DNA of 64,000 nucleotides from the NCBI GenBank assembly GCA_947044365.1, contig OX345636.1, positions 47,408,896-47,472,895 on the forward strand. Direction: 5' to 3'. Of the stretch, positions 1-11,640 are shown piece after piece. The stretch is from Petrosia ficiformis. Taxonomy: Eukaryota > Porifera > Demospongiae > Haplosclerida > Petrosiidae. Within the stretch, counting starts at the first letter, position 1; each line of letters begins with the position of its first letter. Under the pieces are notes generated by a model. The model saw only the letters and a list, made by a program, of their open reading frames with translations. It was not told where the DNA came from and made no database searches. Position numbers and translations under genes: made by a program.

Positions 1-133
1 TTCATATAATTATCCTTCTCGTTTTTTGTTTTTTTTGTGGGTGTGTATGTGAAATTTCAATCTATTGTGAGTTACAGCATAATCATGTATTAACCTTATG
101 ACATATGTAATAGCCATGTGTATGACAATATAG
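1..133. other. Unassigned AT-rich flank
   Basis: I see no gene and no repeat in this short stretch before the foldback element. Confidence 0.4.
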
Positions 134-825
134 TGACTGTATATGTAATTAATACCATTACACTAAAGGCTATTGTAATACATGTAGGACTGGCAAAATA
201 TGTAGACACAATGCTCATTGTATGTAGCATTCTACAAAACAAAGGCTGAGTTATTACCACAATGTGTGTTGACATACATTACATTATTACACATACCACA
301 ATGTGTGTTGACATACATTACATTATTACACATAATGTCCATGTCCATGTATATACAACATAAATGTCTTTATTACAATAAAGACACTATTGTATTTGGT
401 CAGTGTACTAATAGTTATCATTATGATTACTATACAATGCAGTGTATATACAACAAAATACAATTAATATTATTTGATTAAAGATACTATTGTAAATACA
501 ATAATATCTTTAATCAAATAATATTAATATATAGTATTTTGTTGTATATACACTGCATTGTATAGTAATCATAATGATAACTATTAGTACACGGACCAAA
601 TACAATAGTGTCTTTATTGTAATAAAGACATTTATGTTGTATATACATGGACATGGACATTATGTGTAATGATGTAATAATGTATGTCAACACACATTGT
701 GGTAATAACTCAGCCTTTGTTTTGTAGAATGCTACATACAATGAGCATTGTGTCTACATATTTTGCCAGTCCTACATGTATTACAATAGCCTTTAGTGTA
801 ATGGTATTAATTACATATACAGTCA
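134..825. repeat. Large inverted repeat (foldback element), arms about 340 bp
   Basis: The left arm (134 to about 490) and right arm (about 491 to 825) are near-perfect reverse complements. TGACTGTATATGTAATTAAT opens the left arm and its complement closes the right arm. The symmetry centre lies near 495. The left arm carries one extra direct copy of a segment of about 40 bp (near 258-335), so the arms differ in length. Reading frames found on opposite strands in the two arms are mirror images of each other and not genes. A foldback transposon or a palindromic duplication would both fit. Confidence 0.85.
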
Positions 826-920
826 TACAATACAATAGTATCTTTAATGTAATAATAGTAATGTGAAGTATTTATGTTGTAATAATGTAATGATACGTCA
901 GTTAGTACACTGGACTAACT

Positions 921-1830
921 GACACTATGTTAACTATACAATGCAGTGTATATACAATATAAATACTATACTATTATGATACTATTGTATTTGGATAGTG
1001 TACTAACGACACTATGTTAACTATACAATGCAGTGTATATACAATATAAATACTATACTATTATGATACTATTGTATTTGGATAGTGTACTAACGACACT
1101 ATGTTAACTATACAATGCAGTGTATATACAATATAAATAATATATACTATTATGATACTATTGTATTTGGATAGTGTACTAACTGACACTATACAATGCA
1201 GTGTATATACAATATAAATACTATACTATTATGATACTATTATGATACTATTGTATTTGGATAGTGTACTAACGACACTATGTTAACTATACAATGCAGT
1301 GTATATACAATATAAATAATATATACTATTATGATACTATTGTATTTGGATAGTGTACTAACTGACACTATGTTAACTATACAATGCAGTGTATATACAA
1401 TATAAATACTATACTATTATGATACTATTGTATTTGGATAGTGTACTAACTGACACTATGTTAACTATACAATGCAGTGTATATACAATATAAATACTAT
1501 ACTATTATGATACTATTGTATTTGGATAGTGTACTAACGACACTATGTTAACTATACAATGCAGTGTATATACAATATAAATACTATACTATTATGATAC
1601 TATTGTATTTGGATAGTGTACTAACTGACACTATGTTAACTATACAATGCAGTGTATATACAATATAAATACTATACTATTATGATACTATTGTATTTGG
1701 ATAGTGTACTAACGACACTATGTTAACTATACAATGCAGTGTATATACAATATAAATAATATATACTATTATGATACTATTGTATTTGGATAGTGTACTA
1801 ACTGACACTATGTTAACTATACTACAATGT
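921..1830. repeat. 87-bp tandem repeat, about 10 copies
   Basis: The marker GACACTATGTTAACTATAC recurs at 921, 1008 and 1095, giving an 87-bp period that continues with small indels to about 1830. Each unit contains ATGCAGTGTATATACAA and TACTATTGTATTTGG. Both also occur in the inner part of the adjacent foldback, so the satellite and the foldback share an origin. Confidence 0.9.
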
Positions 1831-2311
1831 AAATGCTAAACATTAATTAATATATATTACATTAAAGAGTACTTGGTCATTGTACTACTAGCTAACACTA
1901 AGGTAACTATACAGGTATATACAACATAAATACTAGTCCTATATTTGTACAATGGTAACCATAATAATATTAACACAAATGCTATCAATTCATAGTATGT
2001 TGTTTCAGCACCATTTTAAAACAAAACCTAACGAGTTATTACCATAAGTATGTTAACATACATGTATCATTACATCATTACAACATATTTAGAAATTGAT
2101 AATGATTAACAGAATGTATTGTTTAGACTTCCACTGTGTGAGCCTCCATTTCCAGTGAAAAACCAAATCCAGTATAGTATTACATAGTTGTGATTTTCAC
2201 TGATAATAAATGAATGTTTTATTTATAAATGTACATTATAGGAATTACACAAACAATAAAGCTGCTTAAAATATTACTAAACTACGACTGTTGAGTTAAA
2301 CATTTACACTG
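1831..2311. other. AT-rich stretch without recognised genes
   Basis: Its first part (to about 1975) looks like decayed 87-bp satellite sequence. The rest shows nothing I can name. Confidence 0.4.
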
Positions 2312-2527
2312 CAGAGTTTTTGTGAAGCACGGGCAAAATTGGCTCAACAATGGATAGTGTGTGTGCCAATGGGAATACATCTTGAGCCACTTAACAGAGA
2401 GTTAATGCTGTTAGTGATAATATAATCATAATTACCTGCACCACTGGCCCAAAGAGAGAACTCTGCAGTGCCAAATAAGAAGCTCTTTGGGCCAATGGTG
2501 CGCCATATAAGCTTATCAAAAACACTG
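2312..2527. mobile_element. hAT-type MITE, family 1 (about 216 bp)
   Basis: The ends are CAGAGTTTTTG on the left and CAAAAACACTG on the right, with internal GGCTCAACAATGG and TTTGGGCCAATGGTG. The same element occurs at 13533, 23954 and 30879. Flanks are ATTTACAC and ATTTACAG, an approximate 8-bp target duplication that needs a 2-bp offset at the left end. There is no coding capacity. This is the only copy outside the Rab duplications. Confidence 0.75.
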
Positions 2528-2840
2528 ATTTACAGTCTCAAAATACCCAAATTTCCAACTATGGAAGTACACACACTGTATAAACTATACGAAATCATCC
2601 CAAACATTTGATCATAATAAAATTAATATGCTCTTATAGTTCACTTCACATGTACATGGTCATACAAACTCATTAACTAACATGACAGAGTAATTAATTT
2701 GTAACAGTTCATAAAACAGCTACTATATCTTCACATGATAATTACAACAAAATTGAGATTTTGGTCATACAACATCAGATAAACCCTAAAGTCTGTCTAC
2801 ATTCAGTTGGGCCTCTGGAAATACTAAATACCAACACTGT

Positions 2841-3210
2841 TTACATTAATCTCTGTCTGAACTCCATTCTACTGATGTAAGTCTCATTCTTGTACCATTC
2901 AATCTTTGTCTCAACCCCATTCTACTGATGCAAGTCTCATTCTTGTACCATTCAATTTTTGTCTCAACCCCATTCTACTGATGCGAGTCTCATTCTTGTA
3001 CCATTCAATTTTTGTCTCAACCCTATTCTACTGATGCAAGTCTCATTCTTGTACCATTCAATCTTTGTCTCAACCCCATTTTACTGATGCAAGTCTCATT
3101 CTTGTACCATTCAATCTTTGTCTCAATCCCATTCTACTGATGCAAGTCTCATTCTAATCTTTGTCTCGATCCCATTCTGCTGATGCAAGGCTCATTCTTG
3201 TGCTATGCAT
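2841..3210. repeat. 53-bp tandem repeat, about 7 copies
   Basis: ACCATTCAATCTTTGTCTC recurs at 2894, 2947, 3000, 3053 and 3106, giving a 53-bp period. Each unit ends in GATGCAAGTCTCATTCTTGT. A single related unit lies near 42495-42545, so the tandem block seems to be a local expansion within a dispersed repeat. Confidence 0.88.
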
Positions 3211-3265
3211 GGTTTCTTACTTGTACATGCTCACAAAAAGGTGAATTGAAAGTAGAAAGTGTGTT

Positions 3266-3420
3266 CATGATGACCTCAAAATTATAGGATGTGATGACTT
3301 TATAGTGTATAGTTTAATGTCATAAGGTTAATTAATACATAATTTCTTGTACTGTAACTCAATAATGAAGCAATGGATTGAAATTTGACACACACAAGAA
3401 GTATAATTATATGGAAAAGG
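3266..3420. repeat. Dispersed repeat B
   Basis: The phrases TAGTTTAATGTCATAAGGTTA and CAATGGATTGAAATTTGACA occur here and again near 16795, 26255, 34470, 60410 and 63200, with a partial copy near 5145-5190. I see no terminal inverted repeats or reading frame. The class is unknown. Confidence 0.7.
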
Positions 3421-4239
3421 TAAGTTATGAACATTTTTCTGAGGTAACGATGAACATACTATGATAACAAGCTCCTTGTAAAACAAGAATAATAAAAACA
3501 TTTTCAAAAAAAGAAAGGACATGTAGGGATATCAAAACTGAAAAAGAACAGGAACAAGATTGGGATAGTACCTTAGCAACAAAATTAAAATAACCACTTC
3601 CATATAACCCTACATAAGTGTAGCTAGAGTACAAAAGGAAAATTGAAAGAAAGTATACTTATGTACGAAAGTATACGAGGAAATTGGTTATTTAATTATT
3701 TAATCACAAACTTGTTTCTTGGTTTTGATATCCCTACATGTTATCTCTTTATTTAATTGTAGGTCATTGGTAACATAATTGTAGTCTACTATGGATTTGA
3801 AGATCATTATCACTTATATTCTGTATTGAAGATGCCATAGCACTATGATCTCTTTACGATTTGATTATTACTAACACAAACTATTTAGTATTCATTAAAA
3901 ATAACTGAAGTACTAAAGTACCATTATTATGGACTGAGTTTTCATCTTGTAGACAGACAGATGAACAGAACCAATCATTTAACCTGCATCATATGTGCGA
4001 AAGGGGATGAGTTGATATTAAACTCGTACATCTGCCTAATAAATCATTAGGCAGATATATATACATAATAATCATGATAATCAACCCATCAAGCAGGCTT
4101 CATGGATCATTAGTCTATGATGATACAAGTAATGAATAAAATACACACACACTTACTGAACTGTGTAGCTGCAATCAGTGACAGTATTAACATGTAAATA
4201 TACATCATCGTTTGCCTGTGTAAAATAGACAATTAAATT

Positions 4240-4288
<49 letters not shown>

Positions 4289-5464
4289 TATATATATAAT
4301 CATTACTTAGTAGCCCAACAACATGCACTTACAAGTGATCCTTTGCTTGCTCTGGAGTTATCTGGTCAATCAAGATAAATTACAGATCTAATAAACTACT
4401 GAACTTCAATTACAAAATACGAATAAGACTTAGTCAAGTTTGCTCTTGTGGGCTTTATATAGAGAACTATTCTACGTACAGCTGGTACTTGTATACCACA
4501 TTACAGGAATTAATACACGGTTATTACAACAATAACTAGAATTGATTTAACCACAGCGTTAATATCGTAGTCATAATACTGCTGCATTACTTTACAAGGG
4601 GATAGCGTAGTGTTTACATAAGGACATGCTGTTTGTATAACACATTGTTCAGTAGTACATTATTATGTATGCATTGTTAGTGTGTGGAGTGGGAATACTT
4701 TGAAGTCATAACAAATTACATCCTGCAGCTGTTATGGACTATGAATATCATTATATTGAATATTTTTCACACATTATAATGTACTTACAGAATGAAAATA
4801 TGTACACAGTATCTCATCCAGCTCTGAGCAACATTTGCACAATTATGCCGCTATTTTACAGCCTATATATAAGTAATGATGCTCAAGATTTTCCCCAACG
4901 AATGATTCGGTTAAAATTTAGGATGTACTTCATCGTAGGCTGATCATTCTATGATCCTTCTGTTTACTAGCACTGTTTGTTATTAGTTGTGCAACACTGA
5001 ATACTCAGTATAATTAACTATGTGAATTATTTTCAGTAGTGTATTGTCATTATATGAAATTATGAATCAAGTTCTGGATGCTACTCATGCAGTATTCAAT
5101 TTATGCTACATATCAACACTGTGATAACTTTAAAATTAATGTACAGTGTATAGTTTAATGCCATTAGATTAATACATGTAATTGATTGAAAAGAACAGAA
5201 AATATACTGCAGTAGAGTTCTCCACTCTGCATAATAATATATTTACTTGGTTATCACCAGACACATACATTCATAAGACAGCTTTACAGTGTATCTCAGC
5301 AAATAAATAAGGAATGGCAACCATTCCTTATTTACGTCATTTTTTCTTGCACTATTAAAAGGCTGGTATACACTGTAAATCCGTCTTATACTTACTTCAA
5401 GGTACCGATCAGGGAACTGACTAGTCTGGCGTAGCCCGACCGTCGCATGGAAGGCCAAACTGCT
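3421..5464. other. Two kb without recognised genes
   Basis: The stretch is AT-rich. It contains a (TA)n run at about 4243-4300, a small hairpin at about 4031-4057 (ATCTGCCTAAT with its complement), and a partial copy of dispersed repeat B near 5145. Open frames here are short and show no recognisable domain or splice structure. Confidence 0.5.
4243..4300. repeat. (TA)n microsatellite
   Basis: Alternating T and A run for about 40 bp, then continue as an interrupted AT run. Confidence 0.9.
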
Positions 5465-5601
5465 AGTCTAGCACCTCCCACTATCCCTAGGCCCTAAGGC
5501 TCGAGCGCTCGAGCGCGGGGCGCGCGCCACGGCCGCAAGGCCGCGCCTAGGCGTCTGACATCAGCCGGCCGCGCCGCTTCGTTAGGTGGGAGGGGCTGAC
5601 T
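5465..5601. mobile_element. GC-rich MITE-like hairpin element (about 137 bp)
   Basis: AGTCTAGCACCTCCCAC at the left and GTGGGAGGGGCTGACT at the right are imperfect inverted ends of about 16 bp. The interior is very GC-rich, with nested palindromes such as CTCGAGCGCTCGAG and CGGCCGCAAGGCCG, in sharp contrast to the AT-rich surroundings. It cannot encode a protein. Target duplications were not identified. Confidence 0.5.
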
Positions 5602-5737
5602 TGCGCAAGAACTATTGAAGACTAGGCAAAAATTGTTACAAGTATAGACCTTATGCACAAATGCGTAATTGCATAGCAACTGTTAGATGCGTTGCTACGG
5701 CGCCATATTGAGTGGCAAGAAACACACGTGAAACAAC

Positions 5738-6273
5738 ATGTCCAGCTACTTTAGCAGTCTTGACCTGGATTCTAAAAAGAGATACTCTAACAAACTAACT
5801 GTAGTTTTAGGGGAATAGATGATCCTTATACATATAAGAAAGAAGACAGTATCAAGCAAGACCAAAAGGATTTGTGGCCCTGTGTTGAATACCCAGATAT
5901 ATATAACTATCTGGTGACTACTCCTAGCTGTTATACTAAAGATCAACTGAAAGCCTACAAAAGTTTAGATGCATATAAATACGTAGTAGATGGCTGGGTG
6001 TCTAACATTCAACTCTTTCACTTAAAAGGAAGGATAACAGGTAAAGTAGTATGTGTTGTATTAGATTTCAAACATTCTCAGAGATTGTCTGTGTCTTCAT
6101 TACATCCACACAGGAATGAAGAATATGGAAAAATGATTTTGTGTGACAGTAGTAACTGTGCAATTCAGTGGTTTCATATAGATTGTCTCAAACTAGCTGA
6201 AGTACCAAAAGGCAAATGGTATTGTCCCGTATGTACAAAAGCAAAACAAAGGAAAAGACAAAGCAAAAAATAG
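5738..6273 (+). pseudogene. Shortened transposon partner protein: YqaJ-protein N-terminus joined to a PHD-like finger
   Basis: The start ATG at 5738 follows the left transposon end. The first 27 codons (MSSYFSSLDL...) run into a stop near 5819; the matching continuation (IDDPYTYKKEDS) is in another frame from about 5815, so there is a frameshift. Residues from WPCVEYPDIYNYLV to HSQRL resemble the N-terminal region that precedes the SWIM and YqaJ nuclease domains in ISL2EU second proteins. Directly after this comes a PHD-like end (ILCDSSNC, WFHIDC, WYCPVC) and a basic tail. The SWIM and YqaJ parts and the first zinc-binding Cys pair are absent, which points to an internal deletion. The family assignment comes from memory of these proteins; the PHD spacing is visible directly. 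Function is probably lost. Confidence 0.6.
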
Positions 6274-6385
6274 AACTGAAATATATTGCATGCATAATTA
6301 TTATTATCATTATTTTATTATATTAAAAAAGTCACTGTAATCATAACAGTGTTAACACAAATTAATATTAAACACCAATTAACTT

Positions 6386-7411
6386 CTATTCAAATGGAAT
6401 AATAGATTCACAACAGTTACACAGAGCACAACAAACTACAACTACTTTATCGATCATACTTAAATCTGATGAAGAGTCACACATGATAACATTGATAGGC
6501 AGCACTCCCCCCAGGTAGGTAAATTTCTGTCTCAATAAACCAATCACTCTCTCTACATGTATCCGAACATGGGCTACTTCACGTGCAGTATCAACTTCTA
6601 ATTGGCTAAGTTGTGGTTTGCCCTTAGTAAATGGTGGTAATTTAACTTCTGCACAGTATATCCCAATGGACTCTTGAATGTTGAATCCTCGGTCAGCTAA
6701 CACAAGATCGCCTGGAAGAAGATTATTTAGAATTCCACAGTGCTCAGTTAGATGGAGGTCAGAAACTCTACCACCCCAACCTTTAGATATAAAAGACACC
6801 GATCCTTGAGGTGTAATACCGATCAAAAATTTAACAGTATTGTGATGTTTATATATTGTGAGTAGGTTTGTGCCCGAGCTTTCAATCTATTAGGCCGCTC
6901 ACAGAAAACCTCAAAAGAGTCCATAATACAGATACACTTCCTAAAATGATTTCTAAAAACCATAGGCATTGTTTTTTTCACTACACCACGATCAGGCCAC
7001 TTAATTAATGGTTTTAAACGAATATACATAGCTTCTATCCAGGTTTTAAATTTTCTTGAGACAGTGGACTGATGTACTCCAAATCTATAAGCAAGATCTT
7101 GGTCTGCCAGGTTTAATCGTAATTTCATTAGTCATTAAAAATTGCTGCAACTTTGGCAGAGTATTCCTACCATGGTTTACTACAGATGGTGAAACAAATT
7201 TGTATATTGTCATTAAAATAGAATAGGATGGAAGTCCACTGTAATACTTAACTTTCCTATCATTCTGTTTTAATTCTTCCTCAGTAAGAGAATATGTCTG
7301 ACTGATTAACCTTTCAGTGTCATGTACAAGACTTTTACTATGTAGTCCGATACCTGTAATAGAATAGTCAGTACATGTTCCCTTCTCAGAAGTTTCAGTT
7401 ATTGTTTGCAC
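6386..7411 (-). pseudogene. DDE_Tnp_4-type transposase (HTH + DDE domains), frameshifted
   Basis: Three overlapping minus-strand frames read as one protein. The first (7411-7085) holds the region before the helix-turn-helix. The second (7128-6823) holds the HTH (DLAYRFGVHQSTVSRKFKTW) and the first catalytic Asp in CIMDSFEVF. The third (6826-6386) holds the second Asp in VLADRGF and the Glu in [16 protein letters not shown] 2-nt loss near 7130 and a 2-nt gain near 6840 separate the frames, so no complete protein can be made without frameshifting. Its N-terminal THAP domain lies about 4.6 kb upstream at 12.0-12.2 kb. It converges on the partner gene, with only about 110 bp between the two stop codons. 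Confidence 0.8.
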
Positions 7412-7543
7412 ATCAGTCTACATCATGGTTAGTTTATACAATAAATTTTATTACTAAGAAAAGTTAATCAAATATTGTATAATTAAAATAACATTGTAAC
7501 CTGCAATGTTGTTAACACACTGCACCATGATAAATACATTCAG

Positions 7544-7831
7544 GCTCCAAGAAAAAAATTCAAAGTTTGCCCAAAGACTTTGGTGGAAATAATATTATTC
7601 CATGGATTACCACCAAAAAACAGAAAAGGATCTCTCACACAGAGAGATGGATATTGGGTGGTAATAGCTAGAGAAGTTTCTGGGCGGCTGAGACCTTCCT
7701 TTGCCTTTGTAAAGGCAGTGTATAACTACTATCATTCGAACCTGAAGAATGTAAGGGGAAGAGTACTAGAATTACTGGAAAATAAAGGCAAAGATAGTAT
7801 AATGGTTAGATACATGTATTGCACATTTTGA
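7544..7831 (+). CDS. Possible exon inside the transposon, product unknown
   Basis: An open frame follows a possible acceptor (ATTCAG ending at about 7543). It encodes a basic start (APRKKFKVCPKT), then GYWVVIAREVSGRLRPSF and LLENKGKDS, ending at 7829-7831. There is no in-frame ATG near the start, so it would need an upstream exon. The composition looks protein-like, with mixed charged and hydrophobic runs. I do not recognise the family. It may belong with the PHD-finger exons downstream on the same strand. Confidence 0.35.
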   Translation, partial: APRKKFKVCPKTLVEIILFHGLPPKNRKGSLTQRDGYWVVIAREVSGRLRPSFAFVKAVYNYYHSNLKNVRGRVLELLENKGKDSIMVRYMYCTF

Positions 7832-8284
7832 TCGCTTCTTAATTAAGAAGTTTTTATAATTGTGCAGCACGATAATGGACTTAACTCAGAAAGACCCATT
7901 TCAGGTGATTATCATGTTTTTAGATTGATTGCATACTGAATATATTTTCATGGAAACATAGATATCACAATTGATGAAAAGATTAATGATGAGGTAGTGT
8001 ACAATATAATATATAGTAGACACATAGTTAATAAGCACACAGTATCCATGTAATTATCTTGTGTAATGCTAGACCCCGAATGAAGACTTTAGTAAAGTGG
8101 AAGAGGAGAAAAAAAAAACTATTGACAGCACCACTAGTAAATACATTCAAATTGTTCATCATTATCAATAATACACTTCTGTAGGAAGTTGTATTAGAAA
8201 CACTGCAGAAAGAGTAAGTTATAACTAAAGTCCTTCGTATAATACCAAGCATAAATAATTTTGTTCTTCTATATAAAGCCTGCA

Positions 8285-8611
8285 ATGGAGAATAATATTG
8301 ATATTAGTGTAATCAATCATGATGTTACACCTTTATTTTGTATATGCAGAGAACCCTATGATGAAACAAGGTAATTAAAAACTCAAAATTAAATGTAATG
8401 TACATTATATTGTTTTATAAACAGAGCAATGGTGATGTGTGACTACTGTGGTAATTTCTACCACACAGAATGTATTGGAATTGACAGTTGTAGCATTATG
8501 GCAATAAGAACATACAAGTGTCAATTGTGTTTAATTAATGGTAACACTGATCCTCTGTATGAAGAAGGTAGTATATACTTTAGATATCCAAAAAATACAT
8601 TTACTGGTTAA
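8285..8611 (+). CDS. Small two-exon PHD-finger protein carried by the transposon
   Basis: Exon 1 (8285-8370) starts with ATG and encodes MENNIDISVINHDV and the first zinc pair CIC, ending at ETR. A 54-bp intron with GTAATT and ACAG borders follows. Exon 2 (8425-8611) continues in frame with MVMCDYC, FYHTEC and YKCQLC and stops after NTFTG. The order Cys-x-Cys, Cys-x2-Cys, His-x2-Cys, Cys-x2-Cys is a complete PHD finger of about 50 residues in a protein of about 90. PHD fingers usually read histone tails; a targeting role for the transposon would be inference. It sits inside the long intron between the THAP exon and the transposase body, on the opposite strand. Confidence 0.6.
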
Positions 8612-8726
8612 TCAACTATATATTAGAAAAAGCAATGGAAAGGCTACAGAAGTTGTTAGTTTGTGATACAGGAAGAGAAGTGAGATTGTACTTATAATTA
8701 AGTGCATCATATACCATTATCCATAA

Positions 8727-9328
8727 TGTTTACACCATTGAAGGGTGAACATACTTTGATGGAGCTAAATGAATTTTCTTCTGTTGATGAAGAGGATGAG
8801 CTGTTTACTGTACCATGGGGAAAAGAGACTTATGTAAAACATTATCCTAAATTAAACAGACCATCAGATAAGTAAGTTTTCAAACTTGATGTTACCCAAG
8901 AATAAACACAGTAAATACTCATAAAATGCAGGGACGAAATATTTAACAGAAACTTTATACGCACTACTATCAAGAGTTTTGAGGTATGGCTTTATATAGG
9001 TTAACAAATGTGTCACTGATAATCACTTGATTTGTAGCCAACTGTTAGGCTGTTGTATTCTGGTGATTGTATTAGTGCCTACATCAATACGGAGGTGGGA
9101 AAACATGTTCGTAGCCTGGCAATACACCTGAATATGTGGCCAGTTGATCAGCAGGATATGGTGAATTATTGTGCAGTCACATCCCTACAATAACATTACG
9201 ATAATACTTATAATTATTCAAAGGTGGATGAAATAGTTTATTACCTACAAGAGATGCAATCTGACATATACAAAACCTCTGCAACTTTACTGATTCCACA
9301 AACGAAATTTATCATATTACCAGAAGTA
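8727..9328 (+). CDS. Possible further exons, product unknown
   Basis: Several open stretches have plausible splice borders. From 8727 an ATG frame encodes MFTPLKGEHTLMELNEFSS, an acidic run and KLNRPSDK, and ends at a GTAAG donor near 8872. A second stretch (about 9039-9160) follows TTGTAG and includes KHVRSLAIHLNMWPVDQQDM. A third (about 9225-9326) encodes VDEIVYYLQEMQSDIYKTS and ends at GTAAGT. The phases were not fully reconciled, so this may be a decayed cargo gene. I do not recognise the family. Confidence 0.3.
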
Positions 9329-9534
9329 AGTAAATCACATTAATTCTTTATCATACATGTAGATTGATATTCCATCCATTCTGCAGATACTAACAGAATT
9401 AATTAGAGTGAAATATAATCTAACATATGACAAGGCTGTGTACATTTTTTTAGACAGAAAACTGCCAGAATTGTAAAAAAAATAATAATCATTTATAATC
9501 AGTAGTACTATTTTGGGATAAATTACGATATTGA

Positions 9535-11640
9535 TGAAGTTACGAGTACAATCACAATCTATAAAAGTCACTTTCAGATAGAGGGTACTCTAAGTGATAT
9601 AAAAGTGACTTGATGGAGTTGAGACCACACCCCTAATTCCGTCAATATGGACAAATGCAATAATTTTGGAATAAATTACGATATTGATGAAGTTACGAGT
9701 ACAATCACAATCTATAAAAGTCACTTTCAGATAGAGGGTACTCTAAGTGATATAAAAGTGACTTGATGGAGTTGAGACCACACCCCTAATTCCGTCAATA
9801 TGGACAAATGCAATAATTTGGGGATAAATTACGATATTGACGAAGTTACGAGTACAATCACAATCTATAAAAGTCACTTTCAGATAGAGGGTACTCTAAG
9901 TGATATAAAAGTGACTTGATGGAGTTGAGACCACACCTCTAATTCCGTCAATATGGACAAATGCAATAATTTTGGGATAAATTACAATATTGATGAAGTT
10001 ATGAGTACAATCACAATCTATAAAAGTCACTTTCAGATAGAGGGTACTCCAATTGATATAAAAGTGACTTGATGGAGTTGAGACCACACCCCTAATTCCG
10101 TCAATATGGACAAATGCAATAATTTTGGAATAAATTACGATATTTATGAAGTTACGAGTACAATCACAATCTATAAAAGTCACTTTCAGATAGAGGGTAC
10201 TCTAAGTGATATAAAAGTGACTTGATGGAGTTGAGACCACACCCCTAATTCCGTCAATATGGACAAATGCAATAATTTGGGGATAAATTACGATATTGAC
10301 GAAGTTACGAGTACAATCACAATCTATAAAAGTCACTTTCAGATAGAGGGTACTCCAATTGATATAAAAGTGACTTGATGGAGTGGAAACCACACCCCTA
10401 ATTCTGTCAATATGGACAAATGCAATAATTTTGGAATAAATTACGATATTGATGAAGTTACGAGGACAATCACAATCTATAAAAGTCACTTTCAGATAGA
10501 GGGTACTCCAATTGATATAAAAGTGACTTAATGAAGTAGAAACCACACCCCTAATTCCGTCAATATGGACAAATGCAATAATTTTGGAATAAATTACGAT
10601 ATTGATGAAGTTACGAGGACAATCACAATCTATAAAAGTCACTTTCAGATAGAGGGTACTCCAATTGATATAAAAGTGACTTGATGAAGTAGAAACCACA
10701 CCCCTAATTCCGTCAATATGGACAAATGCAATAATTTTGGAATAAATTACGATATTGATGAAGTTACGAGGACAATCACAATCTATAAAAGTCACTTTCA
10801 GATAGAGGGTACTCCAATTGATATAAAAGTGACTTGATGAAGTAGAAACCACACCCCTAATTCCGTCAATATGGACAAATGCAATAATTTTGGAATAAAT
10901 TACGATATTGATGAAGTTACGAGGACAATCACAATCTATAAAAGTCACTTTCAGATAGAGGGTACTCTAAGTGATATAAAAGTGACTTGATGGAGTTGAG
11001 ACCACACCTCTAATTCCGTCAATATGGACAAATGCAATAATTTTGGGATAAATTACAATATTGATGAAGTTACGAGTACAATCACAATCTATAAAAGTCA
11101 CTTTCAGATAGAGGGTACTCTTAAGTGATATAAAAGTGACTTGATGGAGTTGAGACCACACCCCTAATTCCATCAATATGGACAAATGCAATAATTTGGG
11201 GATAAATTACGATATTGACGAAGTTACGAGTACAATCACAATCTATAAAAGTCACTTTCAGATAGAGGGTACTCTAAGTGATATAAAAGTGACTTGATGG
11301 AGTTGAGACCACACCTCTAATTCCGTCAATATGGACAAATGCAATAATTTTGGGATAAATTACAAATTGATGAAGTTACGAGTACAATCACAATCTATAA
11401 AAGTCACTTTCAGATAGAGGGTACTCCAATTGATATAAAAGTGACTTGATGGAGTGGAAACCACACCCCTAATTCCGTCAATATGGACAAATGCAATAAT
11501 TTTAGGATAAATTACGATATTGACGAAGTTACGAGGACAATCACAATCTATCAAAGTCACTTGCAGATAGAGGGTACTCCAATTGATATAAAAGAGACTT
11601 GATGGAATTGAGACAATTCCGCCTCTATGGACAAATATTA
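9535..11640. repeat. 153-bp satellite array, about 14 copies
   Basis: CTTTCAGATAGAGGGTACT recurs at 9571, 9724 and onward to about 11561, with a 153-bp period. Because 153 is a multiple of three, one minus-strand frame stays open across several units (longest 10948-10202) and repeats a 51-residue unit. Each unit has a short inverted motif pair (AAAAGTCACTT and AAGTGACTTTT). Some units have stop codons or single-base indels. It lies inside the ISL2EU element, in the presumed transposase intron. Confidence 0.92.

Noticed and set aside
218..741. Similar frames on opposite strands as paired genes
   Set aside because: Mirror images from the two foldback arms.
921..1830. CRISPR-like array
   Set aside because: Units are contiguous with no unique spacers; the genome is eukaryotic.
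10202..10948. 248-codon minus-strand frame as a repeat protein gene
   Set aside because: The unit is a 153-bp satellite with stops or shifts in other units, and there is no start, splice or domain signal. Kept as a satellite, with the question raised as a finding.
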